64,000 bases of DNA from Cryobacterium sp. PH29-G1 (GCF_030063365.1 NZ_JASISY010000018.1:1-64000), one strand, 5' to 3'. Shown: positions 8,177 through 18,782, numbered from the stretch's first letter. The notes: generated by a model not told the origin, from the letters alone. Made by a program: numbers and translations.

Positions 8177-8837
8177 TTGTGCTCCCCCTATTTGTTGCTT
8201 TGAGCATAGTTGTAAGGGCGCGTCGCAAACCGATGTGCCCGCTTTGCACAAGCGGACCCAGAACGTGCGGCCGCACACCGGGAGGACATCGGCGCCCTTG
8301 TCGACCGTGCAGTCTCCGTCACCCGTCCGGAAGTGATTCGCGCTCGGGTGAGCTTTTCGCAACATGCACTCGATACTCGCGAGTCTCGAATCCCTAGGGT
8401 TTCGAGACGCCGACACCGGTTCGGTGAGTGCCAGAAGTCAATATTCCTGCGCGCGCGGCCGCCCGTCAGGATTCGGGCGCATGGCCCCCAGGCAGGGATC
8501 CTTTCCTCGTTGCCCATCGCCGTCAGCTTTAGCAAGACTTCGATATGCGCCCGGTCTGGCTTCTGTCCTTTGCAGTGAGAGCGAGTGAATTCCGCACATG
8601 GGAATCGATTACGGTTTTGTCAAGTTGACCTGCTTGCTGAGAACAGAGTCACTGACTCCCAACGAGTTTCGGATTGCCGAAAAGTCCACGGTGGATCCCT
8701 TCATCGAATACGGCCACCGCCATTCTGGCTCAAAGACGTGCTGTTCGTTCCATGATGTCGGAGGTCACCGCCATACTCAGACCGGGGGCATTCGCTGGAT
8801 GTGTGTGCTTCGACTGTTCAAGAGCGATCGGAGCGAA
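8177..8837. other. Divergent intergenic region of the defence operon
   Basis: This stretch separates the orphan gene from the SLATT gene. An open frame runs from 8598 into SLATT, but the encoded peptide (8598-8837) is unlike a SLATT N-terminus and no good ribosome binding site precedes it. It probably holds the promoters of both units. I see no clear palindromic operator. Confidence 0.35.
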
Positions 8838-9425
8838 ATGATCAACGATGACGCCGGCCGAGACCGGTATCTGCTTGCCCAGGGGCGTGAGGCCTTCGGG
8901 CGCGTGGCGTACACCCATAAGACCCACGAGAAGCAAGCGGACATCTGCTTAACCAAGCATCGCTGGCAGCAGGGCGTGCTCATCGCGCTGACCGCGGTCA
9001 GCTCCGGCACGTTCCTGGTCGCCGCGGTGAGTCAGCTCGCCAGCACAACCACGACCAGCCTCATCACCGCCAGCGTCGCTGTACTGGTGACTTGGGTGAC
9101 GCTTGGGGCCAAGACGTTCCGGTTCCACGAGGAGGCCGAGGCGCACCGAGACATCGCGTCGCGACTGTGGAACGTGCGCGAGTCCTACGTCTCGCTCATC
9201 GCCGACCTGATGTCCGGTGAGATCGCGGACGTTGATGCCCGGGCTCGCCGCGACGAGCTGCAGGAGACCACCCGCGCGGTCTACTCGTTCGCGCCGCGGA
9301 CCACACCTAAGGCGTACGGCCGCGCTCAGAACGGCCTGAAGTTCAACGAGGAGCTGACGTTCTCCTCCCGCGAGCTCGACCTCCTGCTCCCCGCGGCGTT
9401 GCGGCTTAACGAAGGCGAGGTCTGA
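8838..9425 (+). CDS. SLATT-domain membrane effector of a CBASS-like system
   Basis: 195 residues from the ATG at 8838 (GGAG lies just upstream; ATG 8799 is an alternative). The charged N-terminal helix is followed by two transmembrane helices at about 48-69 and 74-92, joined by a short loop, then a cytoplasmic helix (HEEAEAHRDIASRLWNVRES). This is the SLATT layout (SMODS- and SLOG-associating 2TM effector). SLATT proteins are predicted to form membrane pores on nucleotide signalling and kill or arrest the infected cell. The stop is 2 nt from the ATG of the CD-NTase, so effector and signal synthase are translated together. Confidence 0.8.
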   Translation: MINDDAGRDRYLLAQGREAFGRVAYTHKTHEKQADICLTKHRWQQGVLIALTAVSSGTFLVAAVSQLASTTTTSLITASVAVLVTWVTLGAKTFRFHEEAEAHRDIASRLWNVRESYVSLIADLMSGEIADVDARARRDELQETTRAVYSFAPRTTPKAYGRAQNGLKFNEELTFSSRELDLLLPAALRLNEGEV

Positions 9426-9427
9426 GG

Positions 9428-10738
9428 ATGGACACATCCGAGATCTTCGACGGGTTGCTGGCGAACCTCAAAGTGGGGGAGAAAGTCGCGACGATCCGAG
9501 CCCGCCGTGACGAGATCACCAAAGCCCTGAATAAGGACTTCCGAGGCAAGGACGCCTGCGTCGACTACAAACTGATGATCGGCTCGTTCGGACGGCACAC
9601 AGCGATCAAGTCCATCTCCGACCTAGATATGATCTTCATCCTGGCGCCGGGGCTGCGCGACGGGTTCGCCGACGCCAACGGCCCTCGCCGGGTGCTGGAG
9701 CGCGTGCGCAACGTGCTCACGGCGCGGTACAAGAACACCGATATCCGGGTCGACCAGTGCGTTGTACGCGTGCAGTTCGCGTCCGACGCGTTCAAGTTTG
9801 AGGTTCAGCCTGTGTTCGAGAACCCCGACGGCAGCTTCGACTACCCAGACACCAAGGCCGACGGCTGGAAGACCACCAAGCCGCGCGCGGAGATTGCCGC
9901 GACGAAAGAGTGCAATGACCGAACCTCGACGAATATGCGTCACCTTGCCCGGATGGCCCGGGCCTGGAAGAACGCGAACGGCGTGAATCTCGGCGGCCTG
10001 GTTATCGACACTCTGGTCTACAGTTTCTTCACGCAAACCGACGACTACGATTCCGCGAACACCGCATCGTTTGACCTGATGTCCCGGGACTTCTTTGCGT
10101 TCCTCATGGACCAGCCGGAGAAAGACTATTACCTGGCGCTCGGTAGCCGGCAGCGCGTCTACGTCAAGGCCAAGTTCCAGGCCAAGGCGAAGAAGGCTTA
10201 CAAGCGCTGTGCCTCTGCGATCGAGAACGAGGGCAAGACCGCGTCGGTCAAGAAGTGGCGCGAGGTCTTTGGCACCAGCGTGCCGCTGACGGTTAGCGAG
10301 GCCGTTCTCAAGGCCTCGGCTAGCGGTTTGCAGACGGGCACCGAGGAGTTTATCGAGGATCAGTACCCGGTCGACATTACCGAGAGTGTGTCCATCGACT
10401 GCGAGGTCACACAAAATGGCTGGCGACCGCTGTGGCTGCGCGCGATGGGGCGTGTTGGAGTCCCGCTCAATGCTGGCAAGCACCTGAAGTTCCAGGTCGC
10501 AAGCTGCACGGTGTCCGAGCCGTACACGCTGAAGTGGAAGGTGCTCAACCAAGGCCCGGAGGCGGAGCGTCGCGACGTGATCCGCGGCGACATCATCGAC
10601 TCAACACAGCCCGGCATCCGCAAAGAGAGCTCGATCTTCCGCGGGGAGCACATTGTGGAGTGTTACGCCATTAAGGACGGAATGGTGGTTGCTCGAGACC
10701 GCATCGACGTGCCGATCACCACAACCGCAGACGTTTGA
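9428..10738 (+). CDS. CD-NTase (SMODS nucleotidyltransferase) with C-terminal AGS-C domain
   Basis: 436 residues. The polymerase-beta-type active site is visible: G52-S53 in IGSFGRHT and the pair D65/D67 in SISDLDMIFI. The third acidic residue falls at E125 in KFEVQPVF, where many CD-NTases have Asp. The helical half follows (RTSTNMRHLARMARAWK). Residues about 310-436 form a beta-rich domain ending VVARDRIDVPITT, matching the AGS-C putative sensor domain found on some SMODS enzymes. Enzymes of this class make cyclic di- or trinucleotides after phage infection and activate a neighbouring effector, here SLATT. No E1/E2/JAB or HORMA/TRIP13 genes are present, so it would be a minimal two-gene CBASS. 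Confidence 0.85.
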   Translation: MDTSEIFDGLLANLKVGEKVATIRARRDEITKALNKDFRGKDACVDYKLMIGSFGRHTAIKSISDLDMIFILAPGLRDGFADANGPRRVLERVRNVLTARYKNTDIRVDQCVVRVQFASDAFKFEVQPVFENPDGSFDYPDTKADGWKTTKPRAEIAATKECNDRTSTNMRHLARMARAWKNANGVNLGGLVIDTLVYSFFTQTDDYDSANTASFDLMSRDFFAFLMDQPEKDYYLALGSRQRVYVKAKFQAKAKKAYKRCASAIENEGKTASVKKWREVFGTSVPLTVSEAVLKASASGLQTGTEEFIEDQYPVDITESVSIDCEVTQNGWRPLWLRAMGRVGVPLNAGKHLKFQVASCTVSEPYTLKWKVLNQGPEAERRDVIRGDIIDSTQPGIRKESSIFRGEHIVECYAIKDGMVVARDRIDVPITTTADV

Positions 10739-11337
10739 ACCAGACCGAGCACGTCGGAGCCTGCCCCGACGAGCTCGCCCCGGGCAGTGCAAGGTTATGG
10801 TGCCGGATCTCGGGCGTTCCGAGTCTCTCCACGCAGCGCTCGAATGTGTATCGTTGCTTTCTTTCTCCTGATGCATGGGTTGGAAGACGGCCAGGCTCGC
10901 GGCCTTGCCGCCGGCCGAGAAGCGCCGAGGCGATTCGGTGGTTGATGATCAAGGCGTCTACCGGCGTCTACCGGCGTGAACGCCGGGAGGTATTGACCGC
11001 TATTGTCGCGGGCAGACTCTTGGCAACATTTTGGCAACAGTTGAATGAAATTGCTCTGGTTTCAGACTCGCTCAAATGATTGGAAAAACGCCCAATCACG
11101 CGGATCTGAGGCCGGATCCGCCGTCTCATTGAGTGCGCATTAGGGTTCAAATCTCACCGGTACGTACCTGTGGTGCTTGGGGCCATCGATGGGTCTGTTT
11201 ATTGGACTTATGGCTCATAATCATGTGCCTCGCGATTGACTTTCGTCGCCGCGAATTCGAGTGCTCGATGGCGGCGACGGAACTTCGACTGTGGGTCATC
11301 AGCAGTGATAGGGATGTATGGCAGAGCGTTCATTTCT

Positions 11338-11370
11338 GAAACCCCGCAGAAACCCCGCAGAAACCCCGCA
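11338..11370 (+). repeat. Three tandem copies of GAAACCCCGCA
   Basis: Three perfect, adjacent 11-bp units. The spacing of one helical turn per copy puts all copies on the same face of the DNA, which would suit cooperative binding, for example integrase arm-type sites or iterons. Function unknown. Confidence 0.9.
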
Positions 11371-11487
11371 GATTGAAACTCGCGTGGCGGTAAGAGCGTG
11401 ATCACTTACCCAGTGTTTTATTGGGACCGATGACTGTATGAGGCCTCCTTGACCCGGCTGAGTCTGGTTCACGATAATCGTGGTGTC

Positions 11488-11513
11488 GCGGGTTCAATTC
11501 CCGCTCCCGCTAC
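11488..11513 (+). other. 3' end of a tRNA gene (attachment-site remnant)
   Basis: A T-stem/loop GCGGG-TTCAATT-CCCGC (11488-11504) is followed by a 7-nt acceptor strand TCCCGCT and discriminator A. The matching 5' acceptor strand (AGCGGGA) is absent upstream, so this is only the 3' part of a tRNA, as left at one end of an element integrated into a tRNA gene. The amino-acid identity cannot be told because the anticodon is missing. Confidence 0.6.
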
Positions 11514-11530
11514 ACGGTATTCATCGAAAT

Positions 11531-11565
11531 AGCCCCGGACTTCTGCGGAAGTCCGGGGCTTTTTT
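11531..11565 (+). terminator. Rho-independent terminator behind the tRNA end
   Basis: A 13-bp perfect stem AGCCCCGGACTTC / GAAGTCCGGGGCT with TGCG loop and six T after the stem. It lies 18 nt after the tRNA end and was presumably the terminator of the original tRNA gene. Confidence 0.9.
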
Positions 11566-11865
11566 GCATACGCCGAGCCGTGAGTCTTGAGCGATTTCTG
11601 CGGCAAAAATGGTCTGAACCTCACCGCTCGACGCGCGAAACTCACGGTTCGGTGAGCGGCATTCGCACGCGGGAATCCCACTTCTGAAAACGTGCCGGGG
11701 AATTGTCCATAGCTCCATCCAACACGATCGGAACAGGCGTCCGAGGCCGTGGCGCGGCTCCTGCCCGTGCGACAGAAGCGGATGGCCGGGCCCGGTCATC
11801 ACCACAGTGTCGACACTCCTACGCCCGTCCGATGGACTGTGGCCGTGGTTCGGGGAGCCTTGTTC

Positions 11866-13236
11866 TCACCGCACCGAGCTGGAAACAGCCGGCAACCGGA
11901 CCGTTATCGTGGTGCCCTCACCCGGCGGAGACACGGCCTCGATGGTTCCCCCATGGTTCCTGACTGTTTCACGAACCAGGGCCAGGCCGATACCAGAACC
12001 GGCAATCTGTTCCGCTGCTCGTCCTCGCCACAGTCGCTCAAAGATGTGGGGGAGTTCGTCGGGTGGGATTCCAGGACCGGTGTCGGCGACCGTGAGTACC
12101 GCCTGACCTTCACTGACCGACACGGTCAGTGTGACGCCGTCTCCCGGTCGACAAAATCGCACCGCGTTGGCCAGCAGGTTGCCCACGGCCTGGTGCAACC
12201 GGTCGGCGTCCGCCCGCACGAAGACGGGCGCAGCAGCATTAACCGTGAGCTGGATCTCCGCGGCCCGCAACTGAGATTCACGCAGTACCGATTCGTCGCG
12301 CACGATCTCGACCAGATCGACTGATTCCAGATGCACAGACTGTCCCGCGGTCTCCGCCGCCGAGAGCTCGGCCAGGTCGGCCACCACTCGACCAAGCCGA
12401 AGAGACTGGTCGTGCAGGCCGGCGAGCCCTTCCGGCGTGGGGGAGATCAGCCCGTCACGGAGCTCCTCCAATCCAGCCTGCAGCGCTGCCAGGGGCGTGC
12501 GCAGCTCGTGGGCAACGTCGGCGGTGAGATTGCGGCGGACGAGATCGGAACGAACAACCGAATCGGCCATGCCGTTGAACGCTCGAGCGAGTTCGCCGAG
12601 CTCCCCGGGGTTGCGCCCCGCGACGCGAGTCTCTCGGTTTCCGGCCGTGAACGAGCGTGCCGTGTTCGTCATGGCACGGATCGGGCGGACCAGGCGCCTC
12701 GACACCAGCCAGCTTGCGCCGACCGCTACAGCGAGGGCGACGGCCGCCGCCACGCCGATCCAACTCCAGACCACACCAAGCACTCGGGCTCCGCCGTTGC
12801 CGCCAAAGTTCATTTGTACTTGTCCGACAGCCGTTCCATCCACCAGGATCGGCACGGTGACAGCGTTCTGAATCCCGCCGCCGCCCGCAGCCACGCGCGG
12901 TTGGGCGGAGGTGGTACGGCCGCCACCACGCGCTAGAACGGTATCGCCGCCGGCATCCACCACGGCGAGGTGGGCTGATGCCGCCTCACCAGTGGCGACA
13001 ACCCGGGTCAGATCCGCCTCATCCCACCCCCCTGCTTCTCGGTAGGCGTCAGCGGCGGCCACCGCCGCGACGTTCGCGATGCGCACGCGGTCGTCGAGCT
13101 GCGCTACCTGAACGCCCCGATCGACGCCGATGAGGGCAGCTCCAGACAGAACTAAAACCGAAGAAACCGCGACCAGCACGAAGGCCAGCAGGAGACGCCG
13201 CCCGAGGGCCCCCAGCCCGGGACCAATGGACGTCAT
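11866..13236 (-). CDS. Sensor histidine kinase (HAMP-HisKA-HATPase)
   Basis: 456 residues. A first membrane helix (about 14-37), an extracytoplasmic domain of about 115 residues, and a second helix (about 155-177) frame the sensor. A HAMP domain follows, then the H-box DVAHELRTPLAAL with the phosphorylated His, the N-box NLLANAVRF, and the G boxes DTGPGIPPDE and GSGIGLALVR. It overlaps the upstream response-regulator gene by 4 nt (ATGA), so the two form one operon and a cognate pair. The Ala/Gly-rich sensor domain gives no clue to the signal. Confidence 0.9.
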   Translation of the reverse strand: MTSIGPGLGALGRRLLLAFVLVAVSSVLVLSGAALIGVDRGVQVAQLDDRVRIANVAAVAAADAYREAGGWDEADLTRVVATGEAASAHLAVVDAGGDTVLARGGGRTTSAQPRVAAGGGGIQNAVTVPILVDGTAVGQVQMNFGGNGGARVLGVVWSWIGVAAAVALAVAVGASWLVSRRLVRPIRAMTNTARSFTAGNRETRVAGRNPGELGELARAFNGMADSVVRSDLVRRNLTADVAHELRTPLAALQAGLEELRDGLISPTPEGLAGLHDQSLRLGRVVADLAELSAAETAGQSVHLESVDLVEIVRDESVLRESQLRAAEIQLTVNAAAPVFVRADADRLHQAVGNLLANAVRFCRPGDGVTLTVSVSEGQAVLTVADTGPGIPPDELPHIFERLWRGRAAEQIAGSGIGLALVRETVRNHGGTIEAVSPPGEGTTITVRLPAVSSSVR

Positions 13237-13922
13237 GGCGTCTCATCCCGAAGCAGCCCCAGTCGGTATCCGACACCGAGCACGGTCTCCACGACGTCTG
13301 CGCCAGCGACCCCGAGCTTGCGTCTGAGATTCTTCACATGCGAGTCGATCGTGCGCTCATAGCCCGCGTACTCGTAGCCGCGAACCTGATTCACCAGTTC
13401 GTAGCGTGAATACACCCGCCCCGGCGCTCTAGCTACCGCGGCCAGGAGGCCCCACTCCGTGGGCGTCAGGTCGAGTAGCGCGCCGTCCAGCCAGGCTCGG
13501 TGTGCGCCTTCGTCAATGCTCAGCCGGCGGTTGCCATACGTGACCGGGCCGCTCGGCGTGGGGTGCCCGCTGTAACGGTGAAGCACCGCCTGCACCCGAA
13601 GTACCACCTCGGCGGGGCTGAATGGTTTGGTCACGTAGTCGTCGGCTCCGAGTTCGAGACCGTGAATACGGTCTTCGGTGGTGCTGCGTGCGGTCAGCAC
13701 GATGACCGGAAGTACGCCGCCCTGATGAATCTCCCGCAGGATGTCCGTGCCGTCGATATCGGGCAGACCGAGATCGAGAATGACCAGATCGGCCGAGGGC
13801 AGCAGTCGGAGGGCTTCGGCACCCGACGCCGTGGTGAGTATCGAGAACCCGGCCCGCTCCAAGTAACGCCGGAGCACGTCTCGAATATCGCGTTCGTCCT
13901 CAACTACCAAGACCGTGGGCAT
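13233..13922 (-). CDS. OmpR-family response regulator
   Basis: 229 residues: receiver domain with the acidic pair EDE near the N-terminus, phospho-acceptor Asp in LVILDLGLPD and the conserved Lys in DYVTKPFSP; then a winged-helix DNA-binding domain ending near YELVNQVRG...TIDSHVKNLRRKLG. It is first in the operon with the kinase. The DUF2202 gene starts divergently about 140 nt away and is a natural candidate target. Confidence 0.92.
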   Translation of the reverse strand: MPTVLVVEDERDIRDVLRRYLERAGFSILTTASGAEALRLLPSADLVILDLGLPDIDGTDILREIHQGGVLPVIVLTARSTTEDRIHGLELGADDYVTKPFSPAEVVLRVQAVLHRYSGHPTPSGPVTYGNRRLSIDEGAHRAWLDGALLDLTPTEWGLLAAVARAPGRVYSRYELVNQVRGYEYAGYERTIDSHVKNLRRKLGVAGADVVETVLGVGYRLGLLRDETP

Positions 13923-14060
13923 AACTTCACCCTAGCCAACGGACGCCACTGTGGAGCGGCGGCGTCAGATCTCCACGCGGTCTCCACACGGTGGGCAGAA
14001 CCCCTCCACGGCGGTGGGGCACCGTGTAGTTGGAAAGAACCCCAATCAAAGGAGAACATC

Positions 14061-14774
14061 ATGCGAAGGTCAACCACCGTAACCGCGGTTATTGCTGGCG
14101 GGGCTGTTGTAACGGCCCTCATTGCCACACCGAGTCTCGCCCTCGCGAGCACGAACGACGTCACCGCAGATACCCGATCAAGTGTGAGTTCCAGTGCCCC
14201 CTACGCCCGGTCGCTCGGTCAGCCGACCGACCGGTCAAATCGAGCGGGGATGCGTCAGGCTGGTGGCGACGGGGCAGGTGCGCGTCGGGGTGCTGCACGC
14301 GGTGCCGGCAAAAGCTCGGCCGATGGCCTCACGAACGTGGCCAGCGGAACGGTGAGCGCGGAGCAAACATCCGTTCTCACTGAGATGGCCGCCGAAGAGA
14401 AACTGGCGCACGACCTCTACATTGCCTTTGATGGGATGTACGACGAAACGGTCTTCAGCCGAATCGCCAATTCAGAAACGAAGCATCTCAGTTCCGTTCG
14501 GGTGCTTTTGGAGCGCTACGACGTCGCGGATACGACCCTCGGCCTGACGGTTGGTGTGTTCCCGACTGAAGCCACGCAAAACCTCTATGACACATTGCTG
14601 GCTCAAGGTTCAGCCAGTCTGGACGCCGCGAAGGAGGTCGCCCGAACGGTCGAAGAGACCGATATCGCCGACCTCACCGCCGCCGCTGTCGGAGTCACCG
14701 CTCCCGACGTGCTCGCCGTCTACGCAAACCTGCTGACCGCCTCTCAGCACCACCTCGTCGCGTTCGGTGGCTAA
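14061..14774 (+). CDS. Secreted DUF2202 (ferritin-like) protein
   Basis: 237 residues from the ATG at 14061, with GGAG 7 nt upstream. An N-terminal signal peptide (TAVIAGGAVVTALIATPSLALAS) is followed by a low-complexity Arg/Gly/Ala linker to about residue 90 and then a four-helix domain with the DUF2202 pattern: EEKLAHDLYIAF, SETKHLSSVRVLLERY and a closing helix NLLTASQHHLVAFGG. Glu and His residues in these helices suggest a ferritin-like metal site. The role is not established. It is divergent from the two-component operon. Confidence 0.82.
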   Translation: MRRSTTVTAVIAGGAVVTALIATPSLALASTNDVTADTRSSVSSSAPYARSLGQPTDRSNRAGMRQAGGDGAGARRGAARGAGKSSADGLTNVASGTVSAEQTSVLTEMAAEEKLAHDLYIAFDGMYDETVFSRIANSETKHLSSVRVLLERYDVADTTLGLTVGVFPTEATQNLYDTLLAQGSASLDAAKEVARTVEETDIADLTAAAVGVTAPDVLAVYANLLTASQHHLVAFGG

Positions 14775-14809
14775 CCCGAGTCGACCTGAGCTGGGCGAGC
14801 GACCGAGCC

Positions 14810-16171
<1,362 letters not shown>

Positions 16172-16420
16172 TCATCGTTGATGGCCGAAGACCCGGGTTC
16201 GCAAGTGCGATGGTGGTCGGCACTTCCACCGTATCGGCTCCTGACCGGCCCTCCGCTCACGAGGTGGCGTGAGCGGATCGGAAGAAACGCGCTGCGGCCA
16301 TCGGGATGCTCGCGACCGGCCGGATTGTGACTGCGACGGTGACGGCGTGAAAAGTGCCCGAAAGCGGCCGTGGGCTGAGACGAGTTTTATCGGGGCGCTA
16401 CCTATAGGCTTGGTTCCTGA

Positions 16421-16490
16421 CACGGGGTGCCGCATACAGTTTGCGCGCTGAGATCAATACCCGTTGAACCTGTCTAGTTAGCACTAGCGA
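16421..16490 (+). promoter_or_regulatory. TPP riboswitch (THI element)
   Basis: The conserved parts are in order: ACGGGGTGC, then GCTGAGATCAATACCCGTTG with GAACCTG, then a CTAGTTAGCACTAGCGAAGGA stem. This is the thiamine-pyrophosphate aptamer. Its 3' end runs into the AAGGA Shine-Dalgarno sequence of the next gene, so TPP binding probably blocks translation initiation rather than transcription. Confidence 0.93.
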
Positions 16491-16503
16491 AGGAATGTCA
16501 CCG

Positions 16504-18033
16504 ATGATCAATCGAACCTCCAACCACCCTCTGCGGCAGACGCCGCGAATTCTCAGTATCGCCGGCACCGATCCGACCGGCGGAGCCGGAATCCAGGCCG
16601 ACCTGAAGAGCATCGCGGCCAACGGCGGCTACGGAATGGCGGTGGTGAGCGCCCTGGTCGCGCAGAACACGCTCGGGGTGCGCTCGGTGCACATCCCGCC
16701 GGTGGAGTTTTTGCGCCAGCAATTGCACGCCGTGAGCGAGGATGTGGTCATCGATGCCGTCAAGATCGGCATGCTCGCCAATCTCGATGTGATCACCACG
16801 GTGCGGAGTTGGCTTGAAGAATGTCGGCCGCCCCTGGTCGTGCTCGACCCGGTGATGGTCGCCACGAGCGGTGACCGGTTGCTCGAGCCCGCAGCCGAGC
16901 AGGCGTTACGTGACCTGATCGTTCTCGTGGATCTCGTCACGCCCAACCTGCCCGAGCTTGCCGTTCTGCTCGCCGAGCGACCGGCGGCCGACTGGGCGGC
17001 GGCCATCGAGCAGGGAAAACGATTGTCAGCCCGCACCGGAGTGACCGTGCTGGTCAAGGGCGGGCACTTCAACGACAGCGACTGCCCGGATGCCCTGGTC
17101 GATACCCACGGACGACTCGCGCCGGGTGTTATCGAATTCACGGCGCCGCGCATTGCCACCACGAATACCCACGGCACCGGGTGCTCGCTCTCGTCGGCGC
17201 TGGCCACCGTGCAAGCGAGAACCGGAAACTGGGCGCAAACCCTCGCCGAGGCCAAAGATTGGCTTCAGGATGCCGTGGCCCACGCCGACGAGCTCGAGGT
17301 CGGCCACGGAAACGGTCCGATCCACCATTTTCATCGACTGTTCTCTGATGGGGCAGCCGCGCCCGCGCCCGGTGTTGCGCCGACGTTTAGCTCGACCCTG
17401 TGGCGAGACGTCGAGCTGATTCGTCGGCAGATCTTTGACCTTCCGTTCATCACTGATCTGGGCAGCGGCGCGCTGGCGCACGAAGATTTCTCCTACTACC
17501 TCGCGCAGGATGCGCTCTATCTGGCCACCTACGCGAGTGTTCTCGCTCGTGCCAGTGAACTCGCCCCGACCGAGAGCGCGCAACGCTTTCTAGCCGATTC
17601 CGCCACGCAGTGCCGTGACGTTGAGCTGGAATTGCATCGAACCTGGCTGCACCAGCAACCAGAGCCGCACGAGGCTGGCCCGGCGACGACGGGCTATCTC
17701 GATCACCTGCTCGCCGTGAGCGAGGCCGGGAACTTCGCCGTGCTTCTCGCTGCAATATTGCCCTGCTTCTGGTTGTATGCCGATGTCGGTGACCGGCTGC
17801 ACGCCGAGTTTCGGTCGCGCCCCGACGGGGCGGAGCATCCGTATGCCGCCTGGCTCGAAACTTACTCGGATGACGATTTCGCCGCGGCCACGAGGCGGGC
17901 GATCGCCCTCACTGACGACGCGGCGGCGACGGCTTCGGAATCGGAACGCGTGGCGATGCGCCAGGCGTTTGCGGCCTCGTCACGGTTCGAACTCGACTTT
18001 TTCGACGCCCCGCGACAGCTTGCGCGGGTGTGA
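16504..18033 (+). CDS. thiD: Fused HMP/HMP-phosphate kinase (ThiD) and TenA-type domain
   Basis: The N-terminal 265 residues are ThiD: SIAGTDPTGGAGIQADLKS, DPVMVATSGDRLL and the NTHGTGCSLSSALA anion hole. Residues about 295-509 are TenA-like: DFSYYLAQDALYL and LLAAILPCFWLYADVGDRL. ThiD phosphorylates hydroxymethylpyrimidine twice; TenA proteins salvage pyrimidine by hydrolysing damaged thiamine. The fusion couples salvage to phosphorylation. The ATG at 16495 directly abuts the AAGGA, so the ATG at 16504, nine nt downstream of it, is the likely start. A TPP riboswitch controls the gene. Confidence 0.93.
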   Translation: MINRTSNHPLRQTPRILSIAGTDPTGGAGIQADLKSIAANGGYGMAVVSALVAQNTLGVRSVHIPPVEFLRQQLHAVSEDVVIDAVKIGMLANLDVITTVRSWLEECRPPLVVLDPVMVATSGDRLLEPAAEQALRDLIVLVDLVTPNLPELAVLLAERPAADWAAAIEQGKRLSARTGVTVLVKGGHFNDSDCPDALVDTHGRLAPGVIEFTAPRIATTNTHGTGCSLSSALATVQARTGNWAQTLAEAKDWLQDAVAHADELEVGHGNGPIHHFHRLFSDGAAAPAPGVAPTFSSTLWRDVELIRRQIFDLPFITDLGSGALAHEDFSYYLAQDALYLATYASVLARASELAPTESAQRFLADSATQCRDVELELHRTWLHQQPEPHEAGPATTGYLDHLLAVSEAGNFAVLLAAILPCFWLYADVGDRLHAEFRSRPDGAEHPYAAWLETYSDDDFAAATRRAIALTDDAAATASESERVAMRQAFAASSRFELDFFDAPRQLARV

Positions 18034-18067
18034 GGTGATGGTGTGGAACGAGCTGCGGTGGGCGCGA

Positions 18068-18712
18068 CTAGCCGAGCGGGGGCAGGCTGGCCAGCAGCCG
18101 CTGCGCGGCATCCGTCGGGTCGTCGGCGTCGGTGATCGCCCGCACCACAACCACCCGGGTCGCTCCGGCCTCGACGACCTGATCGATGGTGCCGAGGTCG
18201 ATGCCACCAATGGCGAACCAGGGCCGAGGGTGGGCGGCTGCCGTGCTGCGTGCGGCGGCATAGCTCAGCAGGTGCGTTCCGACGGCTGCTCGACCGGGTT
18301 TCGTCGGCGTTGCCCAGACCGGGCCGACACAAAAGTAGTCGAGGGCTTCGACGGCCAGTGCAGCATTCACTTGCTCGGTGGTGTGCGTGGACAGCCCAAT
18401 CAGTGCACTCGCACCGAGCAGTTTGCGCGCCGAGGCCGTCGGCAGATCCGTCTGGCCGACATGAAAGACCGGCGCGCCCGCGAGGCCGGCGATATCGGCC
18501 CGATCGTTGACCGCCCAGAGTCGGGCGTGACGTTCGGCGACCGAGTGCAGAATCTCGAGGTAGTCCAGTTCCTCGGCGGCGTCGATGTGCTTATCGCGCA
18601 GCTGGATGATGTCGACCCCGCCGGCAAACGCCGCATTTACGAAGTCTGCGAAATCGCCACGATCCTTTCTGGCATCGGTGCAGAGATACAGCCGGGCGGT
18701 CATCTGGTCCAT
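18068..18712 (-). CDS. thiE: Thiamine-phosphate synthase
   Basis: 214 residues from ATG 18712 (18703 is an alternative). It joins HMP-PP and thiazole phosphate to make thiamine monophosphate. The TIM-barrel motifs are [41 protein letters not shown] and FAIGGIDL. It is convergent with thiD-tenA and divergent from thiO, with only 70 bp between the two starts. Confidence 0.93.
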   Translation of the reverse strand: MDQMTARLYLCTDARKDRGDFADFVNAAFAGGVDIIQLRDKHIDAAEELDYLEILHSVAERHARLWAVNDRADIAGLAGAPVFHVGQTDLPTASARKLLGASALIGLSTHTTEQVNAALAVEALDYFCVGPVWATPTKPGRAAVGTHLLSYAAARSTAAAHPRPWFAIGGIDLGTIDQVVEAGATRVVVVRAITDADDPTDAAQRLLASLPPLG

Positions 18713-18782
18713 TCGACCAACCCTAAAGGGCATGGGCCGCGGCGCGCTCCAGCACCCCGGCACGGCGGGAACGGTGTCCATT

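Larger units (their letters stand above)
10739..11865. other. Non-coding right end of the accessory region
   Basis: About 1.1 kb without a credible gene. It contains two copies of GGCGTCTACC (10953-10972), an 18-bp stretch with TTGGCAACATTTTGGCAACA near 11021-11040, three perfect 11-bp repeats at 11338-11370, the 3' part of a tRNA gene ending at 11513 and a strong terminator. Short repeats next to a tRNA end are what attachment regions of integrative elements usually look like. No integrase gene is visible. From 11566 to 11865 I see nothing. Confidence 0.5.

Noticed and set aside
8598..8837. N-terminal 80-residue extension of the SLATT protein
   Set aside because: The extension is Cys/His-rich without resemblance to SLATT proteins and has no good start signal, while GGAG precedes the ATG at 8838.
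11460..11515. Complete tRNA gene
   Set aside because: The 5' acceptor strand and D-arm that would pair with the 3' end are not present upstream.
11469..11681. Minus-strand ORF ending AGAGIEPATPRLS
   Set aside because: Its C-terminus is the antisense translation of a tRNA T-arm, a known source of false genes.
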